Source of the DNA: Labia minor
Taxonomy: Eukaryota > Arthropoda > Insecta > Dermaptera > Spongiphoridae
NCBI GenBank assembly: GCA_963082975.1
Contig: OY720350.1
Span: forward strand, 40,169,851-40,233,850
DNA length: 64,000 nucleotides
Direction of reading: 5' to 3'
Shown here piece by piece: positions 23,133 through 35,352 of the stretch. Numbering within the stretch: position 1 is the stretch's first letter; each line of letters opens with the position of its first letter. Both the position numbers and the translations under genes were made by a program. The notes below the pieces were generated by a model. That model had not been told where the DNA came from. It worked only from the letters and a program-made list of their open reading frames with translations, and made no database searches.

Positions 23133-24950
23133 TATAACAATATGAAGTTTTTATTTGTCATTATTTACAAAATACATATATAAAAGTAATTTTGATTTTG
23201 ATTAAAAATCGTTATTTCCCAAATGAAATCGTTTAAATTATTTGTATAAGTTTAATTTATTTTATTTTTATTTAAATATAAAAATTAATATTTATGTAAA
23301 TAAATAAAATAGAAATAATTTATGATTTACTGGGATTGAAATATTAATGACTAAATGTAATAATTGTTATATCATAAATCCATATTTATGTATTTTATTG
23401 GTTCTAATGTCAATATTATTTATCATTAATCTGATTATAGGAATTAATCCTAATCAAAAAGATCAGATAAATAATATGAATATGAATATGAAACAAATTT
23501 GAATGGTAGATTAGAGCTATTATATATATATATATATGAAATGAGTAATTAATGTAAATTATAAATTAGTGATTTACATATTTTCTTAAAAATGTCAGAT
23601 TCTTAAATAATTTAATAATAAGTTATTTTTGTTTACAACCGATTCGCATCTAATCTTATCTATTTTCCTCTCTTTTAATCATCTTTCTTATAAGAATTTT
23701 ATTTAAGGGTTGAGAATAATTCTGCCCTTCAGAACTCTTGAGCTTATTATTAATATTTTGAAGAAATTTGTGAAAAATCTATTATTGATTTATAATTGAT
23801 TGATTTATTTCTATTAATTTTGATAAATATTATTATTATTATTATTATTTATTATCTACACACGATATAAATTAATCTAAATTTGATTATGATATAATAG
23901 AAAAATCTATTGACAGAATAAAATATTGCTTTTAACACAAAACAAAACAGAAATAATTTCCATTAATTGTTTTTTATAAATCTATAATATTAATTTGTTT
24001 TTTTTTACGATTAATTCAATAATTAATCACCTATAAAACAATATTCCATCGTCTGTTCAATCCTGTCAATCAAAATAAACATTGAAAAATAAATATGTAA
24101 ATCAAAGGCAGCAGATTTAAATAATATCCAAATTATTATTATTATTATTATTATTATTAATATTATTTTAATTTATTTAATTATTCTTTAATTTATGTTT
24201 AAATATAAATATTTATCAAATTAAAAAAAAAACAATTATAAAGGTAAAAAGCGTTATGGGCGTGGAGTGGGGTACCCTTTTAATATTTTTCATGAAACAC
24301 GTTAGGATTGTAATATATTTTATCTAAAAATATATATATTTAATTAGCCAACATTTATGTTAATGAAGATGAATTATCTAAGTAAAGTCGTTGAAAATAA
24401 TTTAATTGAGAAATTTAAAATAATAAAAAAAAAAATAAATATAAATAAATATTACTTACAGCGTTGTTATTAAATTGTCTTATGAAGAAAATGAAAATCA
24501 TGCTTACCTGAAACAACAAAAAAATATAAATTAGTATTATGAAATAATAATAACTAATAATAAATATTAATTATAAATGGATATATATATAATTATATCT
24601 ATTAACAAAATACTACATATTTATTATCAAATTATATATTATATATATATTACAATTATTATATATTTCTTTTCATTACCAAAAAGTGAGAAAATTTTAA
24701 GCGAGAATAAAGATTAAATACTCCAATAAAATAAAATAAAAATAAAATAAATAAATTGCATTAATATAGTATATGAATTTATAATTCCTAATTAAAATAA
24801 TTTTAAATACAATATATATATATATATACTACTAGCAATGTTCAGGTCACATTTATTGGTCTTAGTAACGGTGCTAGGGTTGGAGATATTTAACCTTTTG
24901 GAAAATAACCCTAAATTATAAATTCATAAATAAACCTAAATAAAAATATA
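23133..24950. other. AT-rich, no gene seen
   Basis: (TA)n near 23521 and (ATT)n at 23829 and 24130, otherwise A/T. CAGGTCACATTTATTGGTCT at 24844 starts a small mixed patch that I cannot assign. Confidence 0.55.
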
Positions 24951-25402
24951 TACGAAGGTAGGTCAATAAGTTCGTGACTTTTTGAATAAAACCCAGGTTT
25001 TTTGGATAAAAAATTATTTTATTTTCCAACGTAGTCTTCTTTGAGCACTATTCACTTCATCCAAATTTTCTCCAATTTTTTAATCCCTTCTAAAAACTAA
25101 GATTTGTTGAGGACATTAAAATAGGTATTTGTTTGTGAGATGATTTCATCGTTGGAGTCAAATCTTTTTCCGTGGAGGCGATCGTATACCAACTCATGGA
25201 TGTTCACGGAAATTCGCTTTTTCTTCTCAAATCACGAGGAAGTCTGCTATTAATGGATGTCAAACAAATACTAAAAGACCCAGCTGGTTTAAATTTCGGC
25301 AGGATTCCACTGATAGTTGCCTGTTGACCGGAACAGTGTTGCCATTTCATTTACGAGACGGGAATTTTAAGAAATCTCCGACTTATTGACCTTCCCACGT
25401 AC
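24951..25402 (-). mobile_element. decayed mariner relic (25.0 kb)
   Basis: Ends TACGAAGGTAGGTCAATAAG and CTTATTGACCTTCCCACGTA are imperfect inverted repeats of mariner type. On the minus strand a short LKEDYVGK-like tail near 25030 resembles a mariner C-terminus (DYVEK type), with stops around it. The rest is too diverged to read. Confidence 0.6.
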
Positions 25403-25588
25403 TATATATAGTTCAACTACCTATATTCTTATAATGAAATGATTTTTCAATTTGATAAAAATTAATTTGATAAGTGCATAAGTTATATAAAGTTAGGTTA
25501 AATAAACCTAAATAAACATATATACATAATGTTAGGTTACTATTTATGGAGAGTCTAATTTATTGGGATATTTTTACATGTACTGTAT

Positions 25589-26241
25589 ATTTACCGACCG
25601 ACGATAGTAATGGAGGTATTGTTTTCACACCAAATTTCACATGTGGAGATTTTTACATATCTCCACGAATCATGCATTTTCTTAACAGAAAAAAGTATTT
25701 TTAGCATGATGTCTGTCCGTCCGTCTGTCCATCTGTCCGTCCGTATAGATGTGTACAGCCTGAACGGCTCAACCGATTTTGATGAAATTTGGTATATTTA
25801 CTTAATGCATGAGTGGGATGAATTGATCAACTTTTGGTGCAAATCCGGAAACCGGAAGTGGTATTATTAGCGATCGACGATAGGAAGGGAAGGGTTATTT
25901 TCACACCAAATTTCACATGAGGAGATTTTTTTATATATTACCACGAATCATACACTTTGTATTGGTTTTATCCTCGGGAAAATCATATTTATTAGTTTTT
26001 TCTTGATTTAAAATTATATGACGTCATCCAGCCATTCATGACGTCACAGCCTGTTCTTACATATATATTATAAATAAAATAAAATTAAAAATGTTTATAT
26101 TTATTATTTATGTTATATCCATATTTGTTTTTTATTACATTAATAGATATATTAAAATTATTTGAAATTGTTTCTGTAGCTAGAAATTAATTTACTTCAA
26201 ACCGTCGGTCGGTTCGGACCTGGCCACAGGTCAACTTATTT
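25589..26241 (+). mobile_element. HINE-like element family A, copy 3 (full length, forward)
   Basis: Read on the plus strand this is the clearest example. Its 5' subTIR is TTACCGACCGACGATAG, followed by a (GTCY)n tract near 25708-25745, the core ATTTTGATGAAATTTGG and ACCGGAAGTG at 25851-25860. TGACGTCA follows at 26019-26026 and 26039-26046, then the 3' subTIR CCGTCGGTCGGT and the hairpin GACCTGGCCACAGGTC before AACTTATTTT. The 86-codon frame across the microsatellite is a by-product of the repeat, not a gene. Confidence 0.82.
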
Positions 26242-27088
26242 TAGAACATGTAAAATATACTGAGACTTATGAATGAGTTGAAATGTCAAAAGATTATTGA
26301 ATACTTTATTTATAAATTATCTCTATATTTTTAAAACTACACTGACAGAATTACTGAAATAAATAAATAATAAATTTCTTTAGTGGTATAGGTATATTTA
26401 TTATCTCCCCCTTTTGTAACATAATCTTCAGTAATGTGTATAACCTATTATATACTACTCCCAGGACTAATATATTGTATATTAATGTAAATATATTTCA
26501 ATATTGATTAGAATAGATGGAGAAAATCACGTGTATCCAAAATACTAATTAGTATTTAAGTGAAAATTTATGATAGAAGTGAGAACATGGGTGCAGAGTA
26601 GTATTAAAAAAATGGAGACTCTCTATAAATATCTATGGGTGGGTATACAATTCATTTCACTTGCCTGGTTATTATGCGTTTTAATAAAAACAAATTTAGC
26701 ACACAACCATAAACCACAATATATATGCTACACTCTCCCTGCCACCTCCCTCTGCATAAATTAAACAAGCACGTGAACAAAACACAAAAAATACACCGAA
26801 AAAGAATTAATATTCAAATATTGCCCTGAATGACTACACTCCCTCTCACTCATCTTGCTCTGTTTTCTAATAATAAAATATTTTAATTATAAAATCTTTC
26901 AAACATAAAAAAACACACAACATCGAAAAGATTATATTTTTGCATAAATAAAATAAATTTAAGAGACGAGTTATTCAGTATACCTACATAGATATACAAA
27001 TAAAATAAACATGAAAAATCAAAACAAAAATAATTATAAAAAGGTTAAATATTAGATTATTAATTATAAAATAAATGTAACTATTTCA
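26242..27088. other. AT-rich with weakly complex patch at 26.58-26.87 kb
   Basis: A 64-codon frame at 26570-26764 contains a hydrophobic run but no start context or homology that I recognise. Treated as non-coding. Confidence 0.45.
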
Positions 27089-27300
27089 GGCACCACGCTT
27101 GTCTTTAAACCGGTCCCGGGTTCAAATTCCAGACCTGGCAAGGGAATTTCTCTCTAGATGTGAGAACGAGGTCCACCCAGCCAATTAAAATTTGGAAGCT
27201 ATTTGAAATAAAAAGTTACGGCCTCCGATCAAGAAAGTCGAAAAAAAGTGAGTCCGTTATACTGATCATTTAATACCTCTACTCCGCCTAAGCGGTATCC
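27089..27300 (+). mobile_element. tRNA-derived SINE (SINE-2)
   Basis: GGCACCACGCTTGTC precedes CGGTCCCGGGTTCAAATTCC, a tRNA-like T-arm/B-box region with one inserted T. The body (GGGAATTTCTCTCTAGATGT, GAGAACGAGGTCC) and the 3' part with ACTGATCATTTAATACCTC are typical of tRNA-headed SINEs. A related 3' fragment occurs at 60.5 kb. Exact ends are unclear. Confidence 0.6.
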
Positions 27301-27800
27301 AATTTGATAGTCAATATCCTTTCATATGATATAACGTACAATAGTCAGAGGTTTTTGTAATTAAAAATATTATTAATTTAATGTTATTATGACTGTGATT
27401 GGATGTAGTAATGACGATCTAAAGTCGAAAAATTAAACTGAAGTTTTGTTTTTATTTTAGGCTACAATAACGAAATAATATAGAAAAATTATATATACAA
27501 TTTTAAGAACTTTAAGAATAAAATTAATAAAAGTTATTGTTATATATATATATATATATATATATATAACATTATAATATTTTAATATTAGAAGTGTATT
27601 AAAGATAAATTAAATATTATTTGTTATTTTGAGATTTGTCATGTTTGTAATTACGTCAAGTCGCTACCGGAAGAAATGGTATAAGTGAAAAGATGGACGT
27701 TGAGGAAGTTTAATAAGCAGTTTATATTAGATTGAAATAGACTATACTACCAGGAAAATTCTAAATACTTGAAGAAATCTACGAAATAGAAAATTTATTT
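27301..27800. other. AT-rich with (TA)n
   Basis: (TA)n at 27540-27567; otherwise nothing assignable. Confidence 0.6.
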
Positions 27801-27801
27801 A

Positions 27802-28335
27802 CAGTGGATTCTCGATGTAAGCTACCCATGATATTAGCAACTCTCGTTATAAGCACCACTTGATATAAGCAATTTAGGAAGTATTTATTCAATAAAAGCA
27901 ACTGTCATAATTGTCAATTCTAACCTCACTTCTTTTAAGTGAACTCTAAAAAAATAGTTAAAATATAATAATAATAAGTTAATAGTTTAAGTATTTATTC
28001 AATAAATAATGAGTTAATTGAAATATTTAATTTAATTTAATTGTTCTTTTTATGTAATTTATGTAAGTTATAAGTTATAAGTTATAATTAATAAAAGTTT
28101 AATACTGAATTCAGATCACAACTCGTTCTTTAATTGTAAACTTCTAATTATTGCTTTGATTTTTCTATATTTTCAATATTTCAATTGTAATTTCTTTTTT
28201 TTACACTTAATAATTGAGAATCTACAAGGTAAATATGAATTTAGTCTATATATACGATATAAGCAACTTTTTTCATAAAAGCAACTTTTAGGAATAAATG
28301 ATTTCAGAAGTGATGCTTATATCGAGAATTAGGTG
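27802..28335. mobile_element. pogo/Tigger-like MITE
   Basis: TA-flanked element with ends CAGTGGATTCTCGATGTAAG and CTTATATCGAGAATTAGGTG (imperfect inverted repeats). CGATATAAGC-type repeats recur in the subterminal DNA (TTGATATAAGCAA, ACGATATAAGCAAC), a layout seen in pogo/Tigger elements. 534 bp, no transposase frame, centre is AT-rich. Confidence 0.6.
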
Positions 28336-28339
28336 TATA

Positions 28340-28890
28340 TCGCTAAATGTTTTTTTTTTTCAAAGTTTCTTATAATTTTATAATTAATATAGGTAATAAA
28401 TTATTGTCTTAGATTTTGAAAAACAAGAATACTCTTAATTTTCATACATCTCCAAATATCCAATATCAAAAGCGTAAAATATAAATGACATAGAAACAAA
28501 CGATTTAAACTAAAACATCAACATAACTATTAAATTATTAATGCATATATGTATCTATATTAGTGTTTGCTGATTTCAGGTCATGCAAATCTGTATCAAA
28601 GTGACTAACAATTGATCCTTTATCCATCGAATGATTAAGATTCATGAAGAGCGGAGAGTGGGTTTGGCCGAATCTGTCTGTCTAAACTGCCTCAGGGGAG
28701 AAAATCTAAATGAAAAATGGTGCCACTCCCTCTAATAGAGGGTGAAAGCGATGGCCCTACAACTTGTCCCTCGGGAATGTTTAAAAATGCTAATATTTAT
28801 CATTGTTTATAGAAAGAAGAGAAATGTATCCATATTTTAGATTTAATTAAATTTGTATATCCCTAAAATTCAATTAATATTAGAAAAAAT
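28340..28890. promoter_or_regulatory. complex island at 28.57-28.79 kb
   Basis: Mixed-composition block (CTGATTTCAGGTCATGCAAA, GTGGGTTTGGCCGAATCTGT, GGTGAAAGCGATGGCCCTAC) with TTTCAGGTCATGCAAAT resembling POU (ATGCAAAT) and nuclear-receptor half sites. No frame or repeat match. Candidate enhancer; inference only. Confidence 0.35.
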
Positions 28891-29342
28891 CTGGAGTGTC
28901 TCCACTCGACTATCTCGCAAATTTGAATTGGATTAAATAACATATATTAATTTAAATTAATTAAATTATAAATTAAAATTAATAAACAATATTTATTGAA
29001 CCAGCACATGTTTGGCTCTTTGTTGATGGCACCACGTCACGTGTTGGCGCGTGAGATTTGCAGTGTTAAAAAATTAATTCTGGTAATTTCAGCGAATCAA
29101 TCAAGCTGAAATTCTATATATAGCAGTTTTATATAATTTTTAATCATGTGAAAAACTATCAAACATATATCTTTATTTTTACGGTCACTTAAGAGGAAAA
29201 AAAATAAAAACATTGTAGGTAATGACCCTCTTCCGGTTGAGCTACATTTTTCAAAAGTTGATAGAAAATTACGAATTTTGAATAATGCCCGTGTATCAAA
29301 TTTCATTATTCTAGCTCAAACCGTTTTTGCGTAATCTTGGTT

Positions 29343-29407
<65 letters not shown>

Positions 29408-29513
29408 CCTTATTGAAAATGATTCAGGAACCTTCAAAACGTATAAAAACATCAAAATCTCGACATCGAAAATTTTCGTGATCGCAATACTATCTCTGGC
29501 GAGATAGTAAAAA
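28891..29513 (-). mobile_element. HINE-like element family C, copy 4
   Basis: Complete copy from CTGGAGTGTCTCCACTCG to GGCGAGATAGTAAAAA. It has the longest microsatellite of the family: (CA)n then (GA)n at about 29346-29407. Closely similar to copy 2, including a 69-codon frame shared by both that reflects common ancestry rather than coding. Confidence 0.82.
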
Positions 29514-30800
29514 TATAAAATATATATTAATATGAAATTTGAATAAAAAATCTATTTAGTACCACCTGAAATATTTGACTATAAATGTGTAATAAATAAA
29601 ATTAGTTAATTTATTTTTTTTATAAAAATTTAATATTCAAATATTATCAGATATATATATATATATATATATTATTGTATTATATAGAATTTGCTTTTGG
29701 CAATGAAAATAATATACAAATATAGGTACTATACAAATAAAAGCTTATTTTATGTTTTAAAATTTTATATTTTTAATTATGATCATTTCAAATATATAAA
29801 TTTTAATTTATTTACCTCTCTGTGTTTTCTTTTTTTACTATATAATAATTTGACGAATTGAAAAATTAAAACAGCAATTATATTAATTATATTAAAAAAA
29901 AAAATTTGTTTCCAATGATTTTGTTTTTTAATTTAGAAATAATTTCCAATATCAATTTCCAATATCAATGACAATTTTTTCAATGTTTTTTTTTTCAACA
30001 GTTTAAATTGATAATCGAAAAACAACGAATTAACCTTTTTTTATTGCAGGATAAAGTTAAATCAAAATGGAGACCCCTTTAAAGAGGGAACTGAATATAG
30101 TAAGATTCCATTTTTTTCTGTAGGTTTTTTTGAGTGAAGAAAAAAGACCTTGCGTTTAATATTCTTTTATAAAATGAAATATTTTTTTACTTAGTATTTT
30201 TTTGAAATTTTTTTTTTTTTTTTTTTTTTGTTTTTTAAAGATTGCATGTATCAACCTTTATAATGGTGCTTTCTTTTAATCTCAATCTTCATTTTCCTTT
30301 GTTTTACTTTTTTTTATACAAGTAATTCAAATATTCATATTCTTTCTTCAGAGAACATACACATAAATATATATATATATATAAATTTCTCTTTTATTTC
30401 ATATATAAAGAATCGAGAGTGAGGGAGAGAAATCTTTTTTAAATAGAGTTGATGGGTAGTAAAGGGTAGCCTTTAGGGTCTCTCTTTTATAAATAGAAAT
30501 ATTAAAAAAAAATCATATTTAATGTTGATTTCCTCTTCAATACAAAAAAAAATCAAAGAAAATATTCTAAATACAACATTAAATTTATATAAATATGAAT
30601 TTGATTAAAAAATATTTATTTAATTGAAAAAAATATATTAAAAAAAATTATTAAAACTAATAAATAATCTAAATAAATTTTATTGCTTTTATTATTCAGT
30701 GTGTTTTAAAAAACACTTTACAAATTGTGAAGATTATTTAAAAAAAATAATTTTTAATACGAATCATAATAAAACAACATTTTCCCTTATAAAATAAAAG
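29514..30800. other. AT-rich, long T and A runs
   Basis: TA tract at 29650-29671 and a T-run of about 24 at 30206-30229; no gene or repeat recognised. Confidence 0.6.
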
Positions 30801-31046
30801 TACCGGGACCCCGAGCCTCGGCTCGGTACTTAAGTTAAAAAAAATGATTCATTATTATTGGGTTTGGCTGGTAATATTAATACCTGGGACACCGAGCTGT
30901 CGCTCGACCCTTTAAAAAATATTAATCTACAATTAATTATTTATTACAATTATTAAATGTTGCATCATTGCATCAATCTGATTAAAATGAATTGAACTGG
31001 GGTCCTCAATAATACAAACAAACAATTTTAGCTAGCATAATAAGAT
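30801..31046 (-). mobile_element. repeat family B, copy 2 (internally deleted)
   Basis: Starts TACCGGGACCCCGAGCCTCG with a perfect hairpin CCGAGCC-TC-GGCTCGG. It runs through GGGTCCTCAATAATAC and ends ACAATTTTAGCTAGCATAAT. The CRE and core are missing. The last 20 bases match the end of copy 4, marking the family's other terminus. Confidence 0.65.
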
Positions 31047-31572
31047 TAATCCAAGTAATATCGTCTATTTCTATTCGACCTATTTTCAGTTATGAAATGA
31101 ACAGTCAGTAGAGAGTAAAAAAATTGTAATTGAAGACCGTTGTTTTTAAAAATAATTAAATTATTTTATAGATTATAAAATAAAAATTATTGTATTAACA
31201 TTAAAAATATTGAAATAAAAAAATAATAGTTTGATTTAATAAACTAAAATATTATAAACATTTTTAATGTGAATTTCTCAGGGAGGTAGGGAGCCCAATT
31301 CATTTAACCATCCATGTTGTATAAGGAATCTTAATTTCTTAACACTCCGTTTTTTCAAATTTAAAATAGAGGGAGAGAAAGAGTTTCAATTATATTCGAA
31401 TAGTCTATATATTCTATATATGAGTATTTTTTTTTTCTGAATTTAATACCAAGTTGATTTTCAAAATTTTCTATTCTTTATGCATATGATTGATTACATG
31501 TGTTAAAATTTAAACAAATTCAAATATTCTAATTTATAAATTTATATAAAATTTAATATTATTTTTTCGAGA

Positions 31573-31689
31573 CTAATGGCAAATACCGGTGGCCCTAGTC
31601 AGAGCAAGAGAAGACTCCTTTTGGTAGCGGCCCAGTCGATGATGTTATATGGATCGGAGATTTGGGCTTTACAACTATATTTTAAGTGA
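31573..31689 (+). pseudogene. Jockey/R1-like reverse transcriptase fragment
   Basis: A 38-codon frame reads LMANTGGPSQSKRRLLLVAA then QSMMLYGSEIWALQL before a stop. The pattern LMxNxGGPxxSKRRLLxxVxxSxxLYGxxxWA is a signature just after the palm domain in Jockey/R1-group non-LTR reverse transcriptases. It is isolated in AT-rich DNA, a scrap of a second LINE type distinct from the one at 40.6 kb. Confidence 0.7.
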
Positions 31690-31769
31690 AAAAATGATTT
31701 CTTGGTTATATAAAAATTAAAATATGATTCTTTATATCTTTATTATACAGAAAAGTAGGCGTGTTAATA

Positions 31770-31990
31770 TAAAATATATACCTGGGACACCGAACTATCA
31801 CTCGACCCTTTAACCAATTTATACAATTTATTTTTATATACTTTAAAAATTTTACAATTTTTTAATTATTTATTATAATTGTTAAATGGGATTTCTAAAA
31901 ATGACCCATTAAAAATTTGTTTCCTAAAATGTTTCAAATTAATTAAAATAAATTGTATAAATGTTCATTTATAAAATCTATATATCTGTG
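31770..31990. repeat. family B-related fragment
   Basis: CCTGGGACACCGAACTATCA and CTCGACCCTTTAA match the internal block of family B copies 1 and 2, followed by a diverged AT tract. Both family ends are absent. Confidence 0.5.
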
Positions 31991-32314
31991 AGTTTGTTTT
32001 TCGATTTTTTAAATTTTGATTTTGGATTCGATTAGAGCTTAAAATGTGTAAATGTAAAGTGGTCTTGGTTTTTTTAAAATTCGTTTGGGAACATGGTCAA
32101 ATCGGCAGTCAAAGTTGAAAATTCCCCATATATTATAACTACTGTAATTAGTATTATTATAATGTAAAATTATAAAGAAAAAATGTTTAGACATTATTAT
32201 AGACATTTTCATTCTGTAAATTAAATAATTTTATTTCATTTAAATAAATATCTATTTTTAAATATTTTTTTCTCTCTACATTATTTATCTAATTCTCACA
32301 ATATATTAAGATCA

Positions 32315-32635
32315 TACCGGGACCCCGAGCCTCGGCTCTGTAATTAAGTTAAAAAAAAAAAATTCATTATTATTGATAAATATATATCGTAATTTATAAT
32401 TATAAAATATTATTAAAATATATATTTTTAATTTTATTTCGAAATTAAATAAAAAATTTTAAAATATTTTAAATATAAAAAAAATATATATTTTTAATTT
32501 TATTTCGAAATTAAATAAAAAATTTTAAAATATTTTAAATATAAAAAAAATATTAATACAATATTCTTTAAAAAAAGGCGGGAGTCAAATTTCAATATAA
32601 ATGTCATTTGTGATGTCATCAATATATAAATTAAT
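32315..32635 (-). mobile_element. repeat family B, copy 3, with internal tandem duplication
   Basis: Starts TACCGGGACCCCGAGCCTCG. An AT segment of roughly 70 bp containing ATTTTATTTCGAAATTAAAT is repeated in tandem (about 32415-32480 and 32485-32555), then GGCGGGAGTCAAATTTCAAT follows. It stops shortly after a decayed CRE (GATGTCATC). Confidence 0.6.
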
Positions 32636-32772
32636 AATAAATAATATTAATAAATATTAAATTTAATAAAAGAACAATGAATAAATAAATATAAAATAGT
32701 AATTTATTAAAATGTAAACAATAGATAAAAAGAAAAAAAATAACAAATTCATTATTTTCATTTTCATTTTTA

Positions 32773-32850
32773 AATAACGATTCACCCGGCGAGTTTCGAA
32801 CCGACGAAATCCACTCGTTAAAACATCTCTCTAGCCACTGTACTATATAT
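32773..32850 (-). repeat. tRNA-like sequence (SINE head or tRNA pseudogene)
   Basis: On the minus strand CAGTGGCTAGAGAG resembles a pol III A box and GGTTCGAAACTC a B box, about 35 nt apart. The remaining sequence does not fold into a convincing anticodon arm and no CCA-compatible acceptor pairing is clear. This is a tRNA-derived relic rather than a functional tRNA. Confidence 0.5.
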
Positions 32851-32929
32851 GTTTAGATAAAAAATTGTCATTTTTTTACTGTCTTAGCAGGCAGATTTGA
32901 TGTTTTTTATTTTATTTTTTTTTTTTTTG

Positions 32930-33268
32930 AGAGAGATTAATAAATATCTATATATATTTTATTAAAAATAAATATTTTTAATTTTATTTCGAAATTAAAT
33001 AATAAATTTTAAAATATTTTAAATAAAAAAAAATATTAATACAAATAAAAATGGAGGCCAATTTTGACGTTTTCCATATATAATTTTCAATTAAGAAATT
33101 AATAATGAAGCTGAATGTTTCAAGAGATATCATCAATAAAACTTAATTTTTCTTTATAAATACTATATCTAGTGTGAATTTGAAAAAAATCGTTAGAGCG
33201 GTTTTTGAGAACCAATATATATAGATAGATAGATATATACAATTTTAGCTAGCATAATAAGATAAGAT
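32930..33268 (-). mobile_element. repeat family B, copy 4 (hairpin end missing)
   Basis: Begins in the AT tract, keeps TTTGACGTTTTCC in the CRE position and the AAAAAAATCGTTAGAGCGGT core. A GATA microsatellite follows and it ends ACAATTTTAGCTAGCATAAT. Together with copy 3 it flanks a tRNA-like segment. Confidence 0.6.
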
Positions 33269-33394
33269 AAATATAATAATAATAATTCAAAATGATATTA
33301 TATAATTACATTAATTAACGAATGTTGACAATATTTGTAATATATAAATTGGAAAAATATATATAGATAGTAAAAAATTTATACATTCTTTTAA

Positions 33395-33604
33395 CACACT
33401 ATGAGCGGGGCGGGTATTTGTACCCGTTGTGTGCGGGGACTGCCACTTATAAGCGGTATATATTAGTTATCGTTTAAAATTTCTTATTTTAACCGATAAC
33501 TAATATATATCCCCCATATAAGTGGCAACGGGTATAAATACCCGCCCCGCTTATAAGTGGCAGTCCCCGCAACGGGTACAAATACCCGCCCCGCTCATAG
33601 AGTG
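33395..33604. mobile_element. TTAA-flanked piggyBac-like MITE (family E), copy 3, near-perfect palindrome
   Basis: 210 bp between TTAA (33391-33394, 33605-33608). Unlike copies 1 and 2, the left arm also carries the GCGGGGACTGCCACTTATAA segment. The centre is itself inverted (TTAGTTATCGTTTAAAAT against ATTTTAACCGATAACTAA), so nearly the whole element folds back. Confidence 0.8.
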
Positions 33605-33608
33605 TTAA

Positions 33609-34448
33609 TTTAATTTATTAATTGTAATGGATGAACACAATAAGTATCTTCATTAAAAAGTAAAATGTAAAGTTTCATTCCAATAGTTAAGAATTAAGAA
33701 GCATCTATTCATTTTTAAATGAAAATAAATTGAAGAAATAAAAGATATGTTTAATCTAATGATTAATTAATGTTCCCTTTGGAAAACATTTTATCTAGTT
33801 TGGAGAAGTTAAAAATAAATAAATAAGAAAGGTTGGTATCAGATGGTTTGAGATGATTAGAGTCTTAGAGATGTAATTTAATTATTTGAAGGAGGCTTAT
33901 ATTTGAAAATAAGCAGGTAGAAATAAAAGAAGTGGATTTTGTTTAATGGGCTCACTCTGAAATAAAAAGGGGACAGACACATGTTTCTAGTGTATTGGTT
34001 TAAGGGGTGGCTGCAGCCCTTGTTCTAGCATAATGCTCACTCAGACACAATCTGTTCCCTTCTTTTCTTTATTTTTTGTATTTGAAGATCAATACACCAA
34101 GAAGATTTTCTTAGAATTCACTTTTCTAAGATTAAGAACAGTGTTATTTTCATTACAGAGTTACACTCGCCAATAATTAGATTTGAAGAAAAAAAAATTG
34201 AGAGATAAAAAAAAAAGATTTTTCTAATAAATATTTTTCATTTCCACTAAATAAACAAATTGTTGTAAATTAAATGGCAATAAGAAAAAAATTATCTATT
34301 CATCTTTTAGAATATATTTTAACAAATTTTAAAGAAAGACGGATGTACCTTTAATCAATTTAAAGTTCACTTTAACAAATTTAAACTATTAATTTCTTTG
34401 AGAAATGTGAAATGTATACAAGACCTGAAAATATTAGAATAACTGAGA
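33609..34448. other. AT-rich with small complex patch at 33.95-34.07 kb
   Basis: GGGGTGGCTGCAGCCCTTGT (with the palindrome GGGCTGCAGCC-like GGCTGCAGCC) and neighbours are non-repeat mixed sequence; the rest is A/T-rich. Confidence 0.4.
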
Positions 34449-35300
34449 AGGAATGTCCGGCCAAATCGCATATTGGCCAATATCACCTCATAATGACTGG
34501 CCAATGTCCGATCTCTCCTTGATTTCGGGGTTTGGCCAGCCAGTTTGCGAAATGGCAAGGGGCAATCGGCCAAAGTCAGAAGAAAAAGGCCCTTTGGAAC
34601 AAAGGCCAAGGAGATACGGAGGCCCTGAATTGACTGTAGTCTAAAGGGAGAAGTTTTAGTGAGTAAGAATCTCTCACAGTACCAGAAACCTTCTATGCTC
34701 TTATCAAAATTTTCTCTTCTTCAGATTATCTACTGAACAGTATCATAATTTGTTACAAGATGAACTTTTATGATATTTCAAAATGCATAGCAGTTTGACT
34801 TTCCAATGTCTCTGTCGCTACTGCAGCTGGTTCGTTTGCAGAGAAAGTCGTTCTATTTACAGCATCATCCATTTCTTGTTCGACGTTCTCGAGTTCTTTG
34901 TCTGTAACAAAGTTATCGATATCCTCTATGGGCAGATTTGAGGCTTTGCTTTGCAGGCAAACATTGACTCATAAGGTGACTGCTGAATTCCTTGATGAAA
35001 AGAACGGTTATTCATGAATTGAATGAATCTGAGACTTTCGACCCAATGTGTAGATTTATTTGTCTGCACCTACCTAACCTTGCTTCCATATGTATGTTGT
35101 TATTACACGGAATCGACAGCAGCTGCCTCTACCGAACAGTCTTGCTTCATCACATTAAACATTGGCCAGGAAGTTCTGGCCTATATGCGACTTTGACCGA
35201 CCAATTCGGGCTATTCAGTTACAATTCACACATCCTGGCCAATGTTCAATTTGGCCGGCCAATTTGGTAAGTAGCCAAACTTCGGGCTTTGGCCGTAAAA
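34449..35300. mobile_element. relic with TGGCC-rich ends around an integrase fragment
   Basis: Eight GGCC tetranucleotides lie within 34455-34630 and six within 35160-35300, most in the context TTGGCCA, whereas such GC-rich motifs are rare elsewhere in the window. Between them the DNA is less AT-rich and holds a decayed integrase C-terminus. Clustered subterminal repeats at both ends suggest a cut-and-paste element, perhaps of the integrase-bearing Ginger type. Exact termini are not found. Confidence 0.45.
34768..35030 (-). pseudogene. integrase-like (rve) C-terminal remnant
   Basis: Minus strand reads NNRSFHQGIQQSPYESMFAC-KAKPQ, resembling the end of the catalytic integrase domain in KRBA2/SCAND3/Ginger-type proteins (N..xHxGIxQSPYExxFGxKxK). 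A frameshift near 34931 leads to LPIEDIDNFVTDKELENVEQ and a stop at 34768. Catalytic Asp/Glu residues are outside the remnant. Confidence 0.55.
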
Positions 35301-35352
35301 TATATTTCCTGGTTATTTGCATGTGATGTTGTTGTGAGATTTCATTCTCGAT

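Noticed and set aside
32773-32850. Functional tRNA gene
   Set aside because: A and B boxes are present, but anticodon and acceptor stems do not form; more likely a SINE or pseudogene.
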